DNA from: Halomonas sp. YLGW01
GTDB lineage: Bacteria > Pseudomonadota > Gammaproteobacteria > Pseudomonadales > Halomonadaceae
DNA length: 64,000 nucleotides
Direction of reading: 5' to 3'
Assembly: GCF_014840935.1 (NCBI RefSeq)
Contig: NZ_CP062005.1
Coordinates: forward strand, 2,046,001-2,110,000
Of this stretch, positions 9,275 through 16,932 are shown piece after piece. The notes below the pieces were generated by a model. That model saw nothing but the letters and a program-made list of their open reading frames with translations, made no database searches and was not told where the DNA came from. The stretch's first letter is position 1, and each line of letters starts with the position of its first letter. The position numbers were made by a program, and so were the translations under genes.

Positions 9275-10228
9275 ATGACGCCCTCAGAATGCCTCGTAAG
9301 CGCGATGCCAGGGTCTCTCGATTCCCGCGACCTCGGCGTGCGGGGTTCCGCCCCGCGCACAGGGCGCCTCCAACGTCTGCAGCTGCGTCGGGCTCGGGCG
9401 CCCCTGGCCATGCTGGCCCTGGCCGCCCTGCTGCTTCCGCCCTCTGCCCAGGCCGGCAGCCGCCTGCTGGGCACCGGCGGTGTCACCCAGATCGAGGGCG
9501 CCGCCGGCGGCGGACTCTCGCCCTGGGGCGTGCTCGCCGGCACCGCCAGCGAAGGCGAAGTCGCCGCCACTGCCAGCGTCACCCAGGCGCGGGTGGACGA
9601 CTACACCTTGGGGGTGGCTGGCGTCGCCGCCAACCTTCACGACCGCCTGGAGCTGTCGCTGGCCCGTCAGCGCCTCGATCTGGATACCCTGGGCGGGCGC
9701 CTCGAGCAGGACATCCTGGGGGCCAAACTGCGCCTCTACGGCGACCCGCTCTATGACACCTGGGGCACCTGGAGCCTGGGGGTTCAGCGCAAGCAGATGG
9801 TCGATGGCGAACTGGCCACGGCGCTGGGCGCCAGGGACACGGAGGGTACCGACATCTACCTCGCCACCAGCAAGCTCTGGTTCGCGGCGATCGGCGGACG
9901 CAACCTCCTGACCAACCTGACCCTTCGCTCGACCCGCGCCAACCAGGGCGGTCTGCTGGGCTTCGGTGGCGATGAAGAGGCCGACCGCTCATTGGTCATG
10001 GAGGGTTCATTGGGGCTGATGCTCGCGCCCGACTGGGTGGTGGGCCTCGAGTATCGGCAGAAGCCCGACAACCTGGGCGTCGCCGCCGAGCACGACTGGC
10101 GCGATGTCTACGTGGCACATTTCTTCAACAAGCACGTCTCGCTGACCGGTGCCTGGCTCGATCTCGGCGATATCGCCGGCCTCGCCGACCAGCAAGGCGG
10201 CTATCTCTCGCTGCAGGTGGCGCTATGA
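9275..10228 (+). CDS. DUF3034 family outer-membrane/porin-like protein
   Basis: A 317-aa secreted protein whose mature start resembles the DUF3034 family (TGGVTQIEGAAGGGLSPWG). Repeated alternating strands follow and the protein ends in a hydrophobic LSLQVAL strand, consistent with an outer-membrane barrel. AGGAG eight bases upstream supports ATG 9275. The N-terminal extension before the signal (RAPLAMLALAALLLPPSAQA) is long and Arg-rich, so the true start could be internal. It sits between the GGDEF-EAL gene and the globin gene, overlapping the latter by four bases. The function of DUF3034 is unknown. Confidence 0.8.
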   Translation: MTPSECLVSAMPGSLDSRDLGVRGSAPRTGRLQRLQLRRARAPLAMLALAALLLPPSAQAGSRLLGTGGVTQIEGAAGGGLSPWGVLAGTASEGEVAATASVTQARVDDYTLGVAGVAANLHDRLELSLARQRLDLDTLGGRLEQDILGAKLRLYGDPLYDTWGTWSLGVQRKQMVDGELATALGARDTEGTDIYLATSKLWFAAIGGRNLLTNLTLRSTRANQGGLLGFGGDEEADRSLVMEGSLGLMLAPDWVVGLEYRQKPDNLGVAAEHDWRDVYVAHFFNKHVSLTGAWLDLGDIAGLADQQGGYLSLQVAL

Positions 10229-10809
10229 TCGGTTCTTCGCTCACCCCGCCTAGCTCATCCACTCGCGCCTCGCGCCGCACCTCCTTCCGCCAAGCATATC
10301 GGTCGGCCCCCTCGAGCCTGGCCCTGATCGCCGGCCTTGTGATGCTCGGTGGCTGCGCCCACTCAGCCCCCTCGACCAGCCTGGACGCCCAGGGGTCGCC
10401 CCCGGGCGGCGGCCTGTCGAGTGCGGAAACCAGCGCATCCGCCGACCACGAGACCCTGTATGCCACCCTTGGCGGGGAGACCGTCATCGCGGCCGTCGTC
10501 GATGACTTCCTCTACCGGATCGCCGGGGACCAACGTATCGTCGGCTTCTTCGCCAACACCAACATCGATCACTTCGACGAGGCCTTCGCCACCCAGCTGT
10601 GCGATATCAGCGACGGTCCCTGTGACTACACGGGCCCCTCGATGGCCCGTGCCCATCAACAGATGGGCCTTACCGAGGCCCACTTCAATGCGGTGGTCGG
10701 CCACCTGCGCGCCGCCCTGATCGACCAGGGCGTGGCCACCGGGCCGCGCAACCGGCTGCTGGGACGCCTGGCCAGCCTTCACGATGCGGTGATGCTCCGT
10801 CAGCCGTGA
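10225..10809 (+). CDS. Group 1 truncated hemoglobin-like lipoprotein
   Basis: A 194-aa protein with a lipoprotein signal ending LVMLGGC (Cys near residue 40), a Ser/Pro-rich linker, and a truncated-globin domain from about residue 78 (LYATLGGETVIAAVVDDFL). The proximal His is in ARAHQQMGLTEAHF. Truncated globins bind O2, NO or CO. A periplasmic, lipid-anchored version is unusual, since most are cytoplasmic. It overlaps the DUF3034 stop (ATGA), so the two are translationally coupled. With the cupredoxin-like gene and the c-di-GMP enzyme it forms a plausible envelope redox or gas-sensing unit (inference). Confidence 0.85.
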   Translation: MIGSSLTPPSSSTRASRRTSFRQAYRSAPSSLALIAGLVMLGGCAHSAPSTSLDAQGSPPGGGLSSAETSASADHETLYATLGGETVIAAVVDDFLYRIAGDQRIVGFFANTNIDHFDEAFATQLCDISDGPCDYTGPSMARAHQQMGLTEAHFNAVVGHLRAALIDQGVATGPRNRLLGRLASLHDAVMLRQP

Positions 10810-10870
10810 GGCCGGCACCTGCCCCTTCGCGCCGGATCCTGCCCCGGCCCCTGGCAACACGATGGAGACA

Positions 10871-10896
10871 CAAAAAAGCCGACCCGAAGGTCGGCC
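10871..10896 (-). terminator. Rho-independent terminator for the rfaH/slyD-like operon
   Basis: Perfect 7-bp stem (GCCGACC/GGTCGGC) with a CGAA loop. On the minus strand it is followed by a run of six T. It lies 130 nt past the stop of the SlyD-like gene. Confidence 0.88.
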
Positions 10897-11025
10897 ACCG
10901 GAGAAGGGATCAAGACTCGGGGACGCCGCCTCCTTCCTAGCGAATTGATCTGGAGCAGATATGCTCATCTGGCAGCACCAGGCCAGTCTCTGAGCCCAGG
11001 GTAGCGGCGCATCACACGCCAAGGA

Positions 11026-11532
11026 TCACAGCACCTTGCGATCCTCGACCTTGGCATGATCGGTGCCTTCCGGCAGCGGATGGCCCTTGGCCAGTTCGGC
11101 CCGGGTCGCCTCGCGCACCGACAGCACCTCGAGCTCGTAGGTGAGGGTCTCTCCCGCCAGCGGATGGTTGGTGTCCACGGTGACCTGGGTGGCCCCGACC
11201 TCGAGCACCGTGACCACCTGTGGGCCATCTTCGCCGGGGGTCTGGAAGCGCATACCGGGGGTTAACTCGGCGACCGGGAAGGAGCCGCGGCCGACCTGCT
11301 GCACCTTTTCCTCGTCTCGCTGGCCGTAAGCCTCATCGGGGCCGAGGGTGGCACTCAGGGTGGCGCCGGGCGCCTGGCCCTCGAGGGCGCGCTCGAGGCC
11401 GGCCACGATATTGACGTGGCCATGCAGATACTCGAGGGGCGTCTCTCGGGCACGAGAATCGTCGAGCAGGGTACCGGTGGCATCCGTCAGGCGATAGTGC
11501 AGGCTAACGACCCGATGGGAGGCGATTTGCAT
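11026..11532 (-). CDS. FKBP-type peptidyl-prolyl isomerase, SlyD-like
   Basis: A 168-aa cytoplasmic proline isomerase/chaperone. FKBP residues are visible (PLEYLHGHVNIVAGLERALE) with an inserted IF-type flap (DEAYGQRDEEKVQQV). The end of the FKBP core matches SlyD (TNHPLAGETLTYELEVLSVR). It lacks the long His/Cys-rich metal-binding tail of E. coli SlyD, ending soon after LAKGHPLPEG. AAGGAG lies nine bases before ATG 11532. It follows rfaH by 37 nt, so the two probably share a transcript. Confidence 0.88.
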   Translation of the reverse strand: MQIASHRVVSLHYRLTDATGTLLDDSRARETPLEYLHGHVNIVAGLERALEGQAPGATLSATLGPDEAYGQRDEEKVQQVGRGSFPVAELTPGMRFQTPGEDGPQVVTVLEVGATQVTVDTNHPLAGETLTYELEVLSVREATRAELAKGHPLPEGTDHAKVEDRKVL

Positions 11533-11569
11533 GAAGAACACTCCTTGAAGGGAATGCGCCGTCCGGCGC

Positions 11570-12112
11570 TTACTGGGGACGGCGCAGCTGGGCGATGGGC
11601 ATTTCCAGACGCTGCTGCTTGTGCAGCATGTTGAGCAGCACGATGGCACGCTCCTCGCCCTTCTGGGACTCGAACACCGCCTTGAGATCCTGGAAGGGCC
11701 CCTCGGTGATCTCGACGCTATCGCCGGCGCGGAAGTAGACATTGGCCACTTCATCCTCGTGCGCGTCACTGGCATTGGCCCTCAGTGTCTCGATCAGACT
11801 GTCGGCCACCGCCACCGGCTCTTCGCCGAAGGTCAGCAGCTTCAGCACGCCGCGGGTCGAACGGATCGGACGCCAGTTGCTGGCGATGCGATCCAGGCGG
11901 ATGAACAGATAATAGGGGAACAGCGGCTCGGCCACCCAGGCGAGCTTGCCCCGGCGTTTCTTCTGCACCTCGAGCACCGGATGAAAGACCTCATAGCCCT
12001 GATTGCCGAGATGTTCGGCCGCGCGGAAGGATTCCCCCCCCTTGCACTGGATCACGTACCAGCGCGGGATGGCCTTGGTGTCATGCACCTGACCGTCGGT
12101 GGCATCATTCAT
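11570..12112 (-). CDS. rfaH: Transcription antitermination protein RfaH
   Basis: A 180-aa NusG paralogue that loads on RNA polymerase at ops-bearing operons (LPS, capsule, secretion) and suppresses termination. The NGN domain begins at PRWYVIQCKGGESFRA and contains the FPYYLFIRLD core. The C-terminal KOW region is GDSVEITEGPFQDLKAVF. The features match RfaH more than NusG: the lone gene is not linked to secE or ribosomal genes, and it has the short, divergent KOW. AAGGAG is upstream of ATG 12112. No ops element (GGCGGTAGCNT) was noticed in this window. Confidence 0.9.
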   Translation of the reverse strand: MNDATDGQVHDTKAIPRWYVIQCKGGESFRAAEHLGNQGYEVFHPVLEVQKKRRGKLAWVAEPLFPYYLFIRLDRIASNWRPIRSTRGVLKLLTFGEEPVAVADSLIETLRANASDAHEDEVANVYFRAGDSVEITEGPFQDLKAVFESQKGEERAIVLLNMLHKQQRLEMPIAQLRRPQ

Positions 12113-12364
12113 GAGCGTCCCTTCTCCTTACGCGCGTCCTTGGCAGCGACTGCGTCACTTGTCACACTTGTGTTGCTCATCGCTCTCGTCACACTCAGAT
12201 CCTTGGTCACATGAACGGGGCCGCGACGCCTGATGGTCGGATAGCACCGCGCATGGACGAGGATAACTAATTGATTTTACATGGCGTCATACGACGCGGC
12301 TTGCGCCCATTCTAGCATCGCCCCCCGGCCGCGTGTACGTCCCATCCCGATCCGGAGTGTTTCG

Positions 12365-13729
12365 ATGCCCTCGTTATCCCCGCGCCGTAGCTGGCGCGAT
12401 GCCCTGTCGGTCTACCTGCACGCGCCGGTCATCACCATGCTGTTTCTGGGGTTTTCCGCCGGCCTGCCATTCCTGCTGGTATTCTCGACCCTCTCGGCCT
12501 GGCTGCGCAGTGATGGCGTCGAAGTGGCCGCCATCGGCTTCTTCGCCTGGATCGGCATGCTCTATTCGATCAAGTTCTTCTGGGCACCGGTGGTCGATCG
12601 CCTGGCACTGCCCTGGCTGACTCGACGCCTCGGCCAGCGCCGCAGCTGGATGCTGCTCGCCCAGGCGATGATCGCCACGGGCCTGGTGGGACTCTCCAGC
12701 CTCGAGCCGCAGGGCCACCTGGCGCTGGTGGCGGCCTTCGCCCTGCTGGTGGCGTTCGGCTCGGCCACCCAGGACATCGCCATCGACGCCTTTCGCATCG
12801 AGTCCGCCCCCGAGGAGGTTCAGGCCGCCATGGCCTCGACCTACATCATCGGCTACCGGGGCGGACTGATCGCCGCCGGCGCCGGCGCTCTGTACCTCGC
12901 CTCGCTGATCTCCTGGCAGGCGGCCTACCTTGCCATGGCAGCGCTGGTGAGCGTCGGCATGCTGACCGTGCTGCTGCGCCCGGAGCCCGCGCGGTCGTCG
13001 CTGTCGGTGCAGCTGATCCATGAGCCCCGGGTGCGGGCCTTCCTGCGGGCAACCCGCGGTCGCCCCCGAGTGCTGCGGCGCCTCGGCGCCTGGACCATCG
13101 GCGCGGTGGTCTGCCCCTTCACCGACTTCTTCGCCCGTCATGGCCGCCAGGCCCTGTGGCTGTTGGTATTCGTCGGGGTCTTTCGCATCAGCGATCTGGC
13201 GATGGCGTCGATGGCCAACCCGCTGTATATCGATCTGGGCTTTTCGCTTGCCACCATTGCCAACGTCACCAACGTATTCGGCATCGCCATGAGCATCGGC
13301 GGCGGCATTCTCGGTGGGCTGCTGGTGGTGCGTTACGGGATCGGGCCGATCCTGGTGCTGGGCGCCATGGCCGCGGCGCTGACCAATCTGCTGTTCGCCT
13401 CACTGGCTCTGGCCGGCGACAGTCTGCCGATGCTGGTGGCGACCATCACCGCCGACAACCTGGCCAATGGCCTGGCAAGCGCGGTCTTCATCGCCTTCCT
13501 GTCGAGCCTGACCTCACGCGCCTACACCGCCACCCAGTATGCGCTGTTCTCGTCGCTGATGACCTTGCCCGGCAAGTTCCTGAGCGGCTTCGGCGGCATG
13601 GTGGTCGCCGCCGAGGGCTATCCCACCTTCTTCGTGATGGCATCGGCCCTTGGCCTGCCGGCGATCCTGCTGGCGATGTGGATCCACCGCCGGTCCACGC
13701 TGCTGACCCAGCCGACACCCACCCGCTGA
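12365..13729 (+). CDS. ampG: Muropeptide permease AmpG (MFS)
   Basis: A 454-aa, 12-14-helix transporter that imports GlcNAc-anhydroMurNAc peptides for recycling. The N-terminal signature VITMLFLGFSAGLPFLLVFS and the motif YSIKFFWAPVVDRL are typical of AmpG, as is GSATQDIAIDAFRIE. GGAG lies nine bases before ATG 12365. Upstream in-frame ATG 12281 would add 28 non-conserved residues. It is followed by strong hairpins at 13731-13790. Confidence 0.92.
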   Translation: MPSLSPRRSWRDALSVYLHAPVITMLFLGFSAGLPFLLVFSTLSAWLRSDGVEVAAIGFFAWIGMLYSIKFFWAPVVDRLALPWLTRRLGQRRSWMLLAQAMIATGLVGLSSLEPQGHLALVAAFALLVAFGSATQDIAIDAFRIESAPEEVQAAMASTYIIGYRGGLIAAGAGALYLASLISWQAAYLAMAALVSVGMLTVLLRPEPARSSLSVQLIHEPRVRAFLRATRGRPRVLRRLGAWTIGAVVCPFTDFFARHGRQALWLLVFVGVFRISDLAMASMANPLYIDLGFSLATIANVTNVFGIAMSIGGGILGGLLVVRYGIGPILVLGAMAAALTNLLFASLALAGDSLPMLVATITADNLANGLASAVFIAFLSSLTSRAYTATQYALFSSLMTLPGKFLSGFGGMVVAAEGYPTFFVMASALGLPAILLAMWIHRRSTLLTQPTPTR

Positions 13730-13730
13730 T

Positions 13731-13790
13731 ACACATCGGGCCGCGACAAATATCGCGGCCCGATGTGTGATCGCCCGTGGCCGGGCGATC
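13731..13790. terminator. Tandem hairpins between convergent genes
   Basis: The first hairpin has a perfect 16-bp stem (arms 13731-13746 and 13753-13768, loop CAAATA). The second has a perfect 9-bp stem (arms 13769-13777 and 13782-13790). They lie directly after the ampG stop and before the convergent SEC-C gene, and probably end transcription from both sides, although no strong U-tract is seen. Confidence 0.7.
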
Positions 13791-13836
13791 GGATAGCTAA
13801 GGTTTAGGATATAGGCTCAGGGCATGCGCACAGGCA

Positions 13837-15663
13837 TCAGGCCTTCAGGGTCTGGCGCTCACCGTCCAGCCAGTCCAGCGCCCCTTTAGTATTGGACCAC
13901 TGATCACGCATCAGGGTGCGATACTGCCAGGCCTCGGCGCGGCTGCCGGGCTCGGGGGCATCCGCCTGGCGACCCCGCACCTCGCGTCCCTTCGGGTCGC
14001 AGAGCATCGCCATCACGTGAGGGTTGAGTCGACGCACGTCCTCAAGCGCCTCATGCGCCTCATCGAAACGCTCGAGACGATAGAGCGCCAGCACTCGCCC
14101 CATCAGCACCCCAAGCAGGGGCGGCGTCTCGTTGGCCTGCAGGCTGACCTCGAGCGCCCGCTGGTTGCGGTTCTCACGCAGCAACTGGTCGAGCACCAGC
14201 TCGCGCAGCCCCAGCGAATCCTGCGTATCCAGGCTCAGCAGCCGCTCGGCGAGTTCCCGGGAGCGTTCACGGGCACCGCGCTCCATGCCCACCACCAGGG
14301 CGAGCCCGGTGCGCAGCAGCACGGCATTGTCGGCGGCGTCCCACTCGAAGTCGCCCTCCCCTTCACTCTCGAGCTGAGTCAACCAGCGCTCCAGGCGCAC
14401 CGCCAGCGGCTCGAAGAGGCTCGGCGCCATCCACGGCAGGCTGCCGAAGCGGCTGGTCAGGGCCAGAGTCAGCGACTGCACGACCTGCGGCGAGTCGAGC
14501 CACTCGGGATGCGAGCACAGCTCGCCCAGCCAGTCGCTGGCATGGGGCCAGGGGTCGTCCACGAACCCGAGCGCCGCCTCTTCATCGACCAGCACCTGAA
14601 AATGCTTTTGCCAGGCGGCGAACAACGTGTCCTGACGCGCGGTGCTGTGGTATTCGAGACTGCCCTCGGCAGTGCAATTGAACTCGAGCCGCGGCGCGGT
14701 CGGCAGCGACTCGAGCAGCGCCTGCAGGGCCGCCAGCGGATCGGCCAGGTCTTCCTCGGAATTGACCATCTGCTCGGCAAGGGTCGCGCCCGGATTCTCG
14801 GCCAGATCGGCCAGGAACTCGAGCTGTTCGGGATCGAGGTCGCCGCGCCGCGACAGCCGGCGAAACCAGAAACGCGCCCGCTCGGCGGCTTCCTCGACGT
14901 TGCCTTCATGGAGCAGCAGCATGGCCTCGATGTAGGCAAGGGTCGGCGAGTCCGGCAGCGCCTGTTGGGCACGCACGAAGGCCTCCCTGGCGCTTGCCAG
15001 ATCATCATCATCGAGATACATCAGGCACAGCCGCTCCAGCGCCACGCCGCGCAGGAAGAGCGGGCCACGCTCGAGCACCTCGTCGAGCAGCGCCGTGCGC
15101 TTGCGGTGGAAGCCGCGCTCCTGATAGAGATCGATCAGCAGCTCGAAGGCCGGCTCGGCCTGCTCGGGGAGTCGCTCCCAGTCCGCGGACTGGAACAGCG
15201 CCTCGAGGATCTGCTGGGCGCGACCGCGCTGGCCGCCCTCGGCCGCAATCAGCCCGGCCTCGAGCAGTGCCTGGGCCGGTGCCCGGCCACTGTCCAGCGC
15301 CGCCTTCAGGGTCTCGCCCTTCCACTCGCGCAGTGACAGCATCCACATCAGGTGATCGGGCACCGGCCCGGGGAGACTCTCGGCGCCGCAGCACTGCTTG
15401 GTCTTGAGCCCGGAATCACACCAGCAGGGCTCGTTGCGTCCCGGGCGGGCCAGCGACTCACTGGCGAAATCCAGCCGCTCGAGCGGCGTCTGCGACCACA
15501 GTTCGGGCCCCAGCGCCTGCGCCAGAGTGAGCTTGCCGCCGACCAGCGCCGGACCGTCTTCGCGTACCCAGGCCATGAAGGACGGATAATGCTCGTTGTT
15601 CCGAATCGCCGTCAGTGCGCCGGAAGCGAAGCCCAGCAACTGTTCTACCCATACCGCCAGCAT
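13837..15663 (-). CDS. SEC-C motif, TPR-like repeat protein
   Basis: A 608-aa cytoplasmic protein. A SEC-C zinc motif lies near residue 80 (GRNEPCWCDSGLKTKQCC: C-x-C...CC), and long helical repeats resembling TPRs fill roughly residues 120-290 and 480-560. SEC-C motifs bind zinc and occur in SecA and many small adaptor proteins. The function here is unknown. ATG 15663 is preferred because GGGAG lies five bases upstream; the GTG at 15678 lies before that site. Many Leu/Glu/Asp residues suggest a scaffold or binding protein. Confidence 0.75.
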   Translation of the reverse strand: MLAVWVEQLLGFASGALTAIRNNEHYPSFMAWVREDGPALVGGKLTLAQALGPELWSQTPLERLDFASESLARPGRNEPCWCDSGLKTKQCCGAESLPGPVPDHLMWMLSLREWKGETLKAALDSGRAPAQALLEAGLIAAEGGQRGRAQQILEALFQSADWERLPEQAEPAFELLIDLYQERGFHRKRTALLDEVLERGPLFLRGVALERLCLMYLDDDDLASAREAFVRAQQALPDSPTLAYIEAMLLLHEGNVEEAAERARFWFRRLSRRGDLDPEQLEFLADLAENPGATLAEQMVNSEEDLADPLAALQALLESLPTAPRLEFNCTAEGSLEYHSTARQDTLFAAWQKHFQVLVDEEAALGFVDDPWPHASDWLGELCSHPEWLDSPQVVQSLTLALTSRFGSLPWMAPSLFEPLAVRLERWLTQLESEGEGDFEWDAADNAVLLRTGLALVVGMERGARERSRELAERLLSLDTQDSLGLRELVLDQLLRENRNQRALEVSLQANETPPLLGVLMGRVLALYRLERFDEAHEALEDVRRLNPHVMAMLCDPKGREVRGRQADAPEPGSRAEAWQYRTLMRDQWSNTKGALDWLDGERQTLKA

Positions 15664-15766
15664 GTCATCTCCCTTCACCGAGGCTTTGCGCAGGCCGGAC
15701 CTGCACCGAGGGGCAGCATGCTACCACGCCGCCCTTGGCCCCCTCACCATTGTCGACCCGACACGC

Positions 15767-16699
15767 TCAGCGTGTCTCGCGATTCCCTTCCCGTGACATG
15801 GCACCGGGACGCACTAACACATGCCTGCGCTCGCCAAGCACCTCGGCCAGGCGCGCGATATGCGAAGGCCCCACCTCACAGCAGCCGCCGATGATCTCGA
15901 TGCCGTGATCGATCCAGCGGGTCGCCGTGCGGGTGAAGGCCTCCGGGTCGAGGTCATGGCGTGCTTCGAGAGCACTGACGGTGCCGCCGGGGGCCAGCGC
16001 CTCGACGGAGGTGAAGCCGTTGGGATAGGCGCCGGTCGCCCCGGGAAAACCTGTCAGCACATCGAGGCTGGCCTCGATGGTCTCGGGCTGGCTGCAATTA
16101 AGCAGCAGCGCCTGCACGCCGAGCGCCTGGGCCAGCCTCACCGCCTCCACCAGCGGTTCCTGGCTACGCAGCCGGTCGGGGTTTGCATCATCGAGGGTCA
16201 CGGCGACCCACACCGGCAGGCCCGTTTCCGAGGCGGCCGTTGCCGCCGCGCGCATCTCGTCGAGCGAGGCCATCGCCTCGCACAGCCACAGGTCCACGCC
16301 CTTCCCGGCGGCGACCAGGCGACGATAGCTGGCCAGTGCCGCCTCGCCCGAGGGGGACTGATCGGGCCGATAGCTGGCGACCAGCGGCGGCAGACAGCCG
16401 GCAATCGCGACATCCTCACCACAGACGGCCACCGCTTTCTGCGCCCGCTCGAGCGCACGCTGATGGAGCATCTCAAGGGATGCTGCCTGACCGGCACGGG
16501 AAAGACGCTCCGGCGTTGCCGTATAGGTCGCCAGGGTGATCACCCGGGCGCCTGCCCGAATGAAGTCCTCATGCAGGCCCTGCACCAGCTCGGGATACTC
16601 CTTCAGGACATGGGTGGACCAGAGCGGGGTGGGCGGCTCGCCGGCACGGCGGATGAGCTCCTGGCCCATGCCGCCATCCAGCAGCACGATCGATGACAT
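15767..16699 (-). CDS. mmuM: Homocysteine S-methyltransferase family protein
   Basis: A 310-aa zinc-dependent methyltransferase that makes methionine from homocysteine, probably with S-methylmethionine or SAM as donor. The N terminus LLDGGMGQELIRRAG and the zinc Cys residues (LLLNCSQPE and IIGGCCEVGPSHI) fit the MmuM/BhmT fold. AGGAG lies upstream of ATG 16699. No S-methylmethionine permease gene is adjacent, so the substrate is by homology only. The SEC-C gene follows on the same strand after 103 nt. Confidence 0.86.
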   Translation of the reverse strand: MSSIVLLDGGMGQELIRRAGEPPTPLWSTHVLKEYPELVQGLHEDFIRAGARVITLATYTATPERLSRAGQAASLEMLHQRALERAQKAVAVCGEDVAIAGCLPPLVASYRPDQSPSGEAALASYRRLVAAGKGVDLWLCEAMASLDEMRAAATAASETGLPVWVAVTLDDANPDRLRSQEPLVEAVRLAQALGVQALLLNCSQPETIEASLDVLTGFPGATGAYPNGFTSVEALAPGGTVSALEARHDLDPEAFTRTATRWIDHGIEIIGGCCEVGPSHIARLAEVLGERRHVLVRPGAMSREGNRETR

Positions 16700-16932
16700 A
16701 CCTTGACTCCTGACTCGCAGTACATTTTGCATTCGACTGACCTTCCCCGCGCTCACCTGCACCGGCCTCAAGGGCCAGGGACATGAGCCCACAGACGCAG
16801 CACTCACAAACGCAGCACGGGGCACCCGCGGGCACAGGATTTTAGCATGCTCATGATAGGGCTGTTGCGCTCAGGTGCGGGGTGCTACTGTAGCGCCCGC
16901 CGACGCTCGTCGGCTCCTCCCGTTCGACGCTC

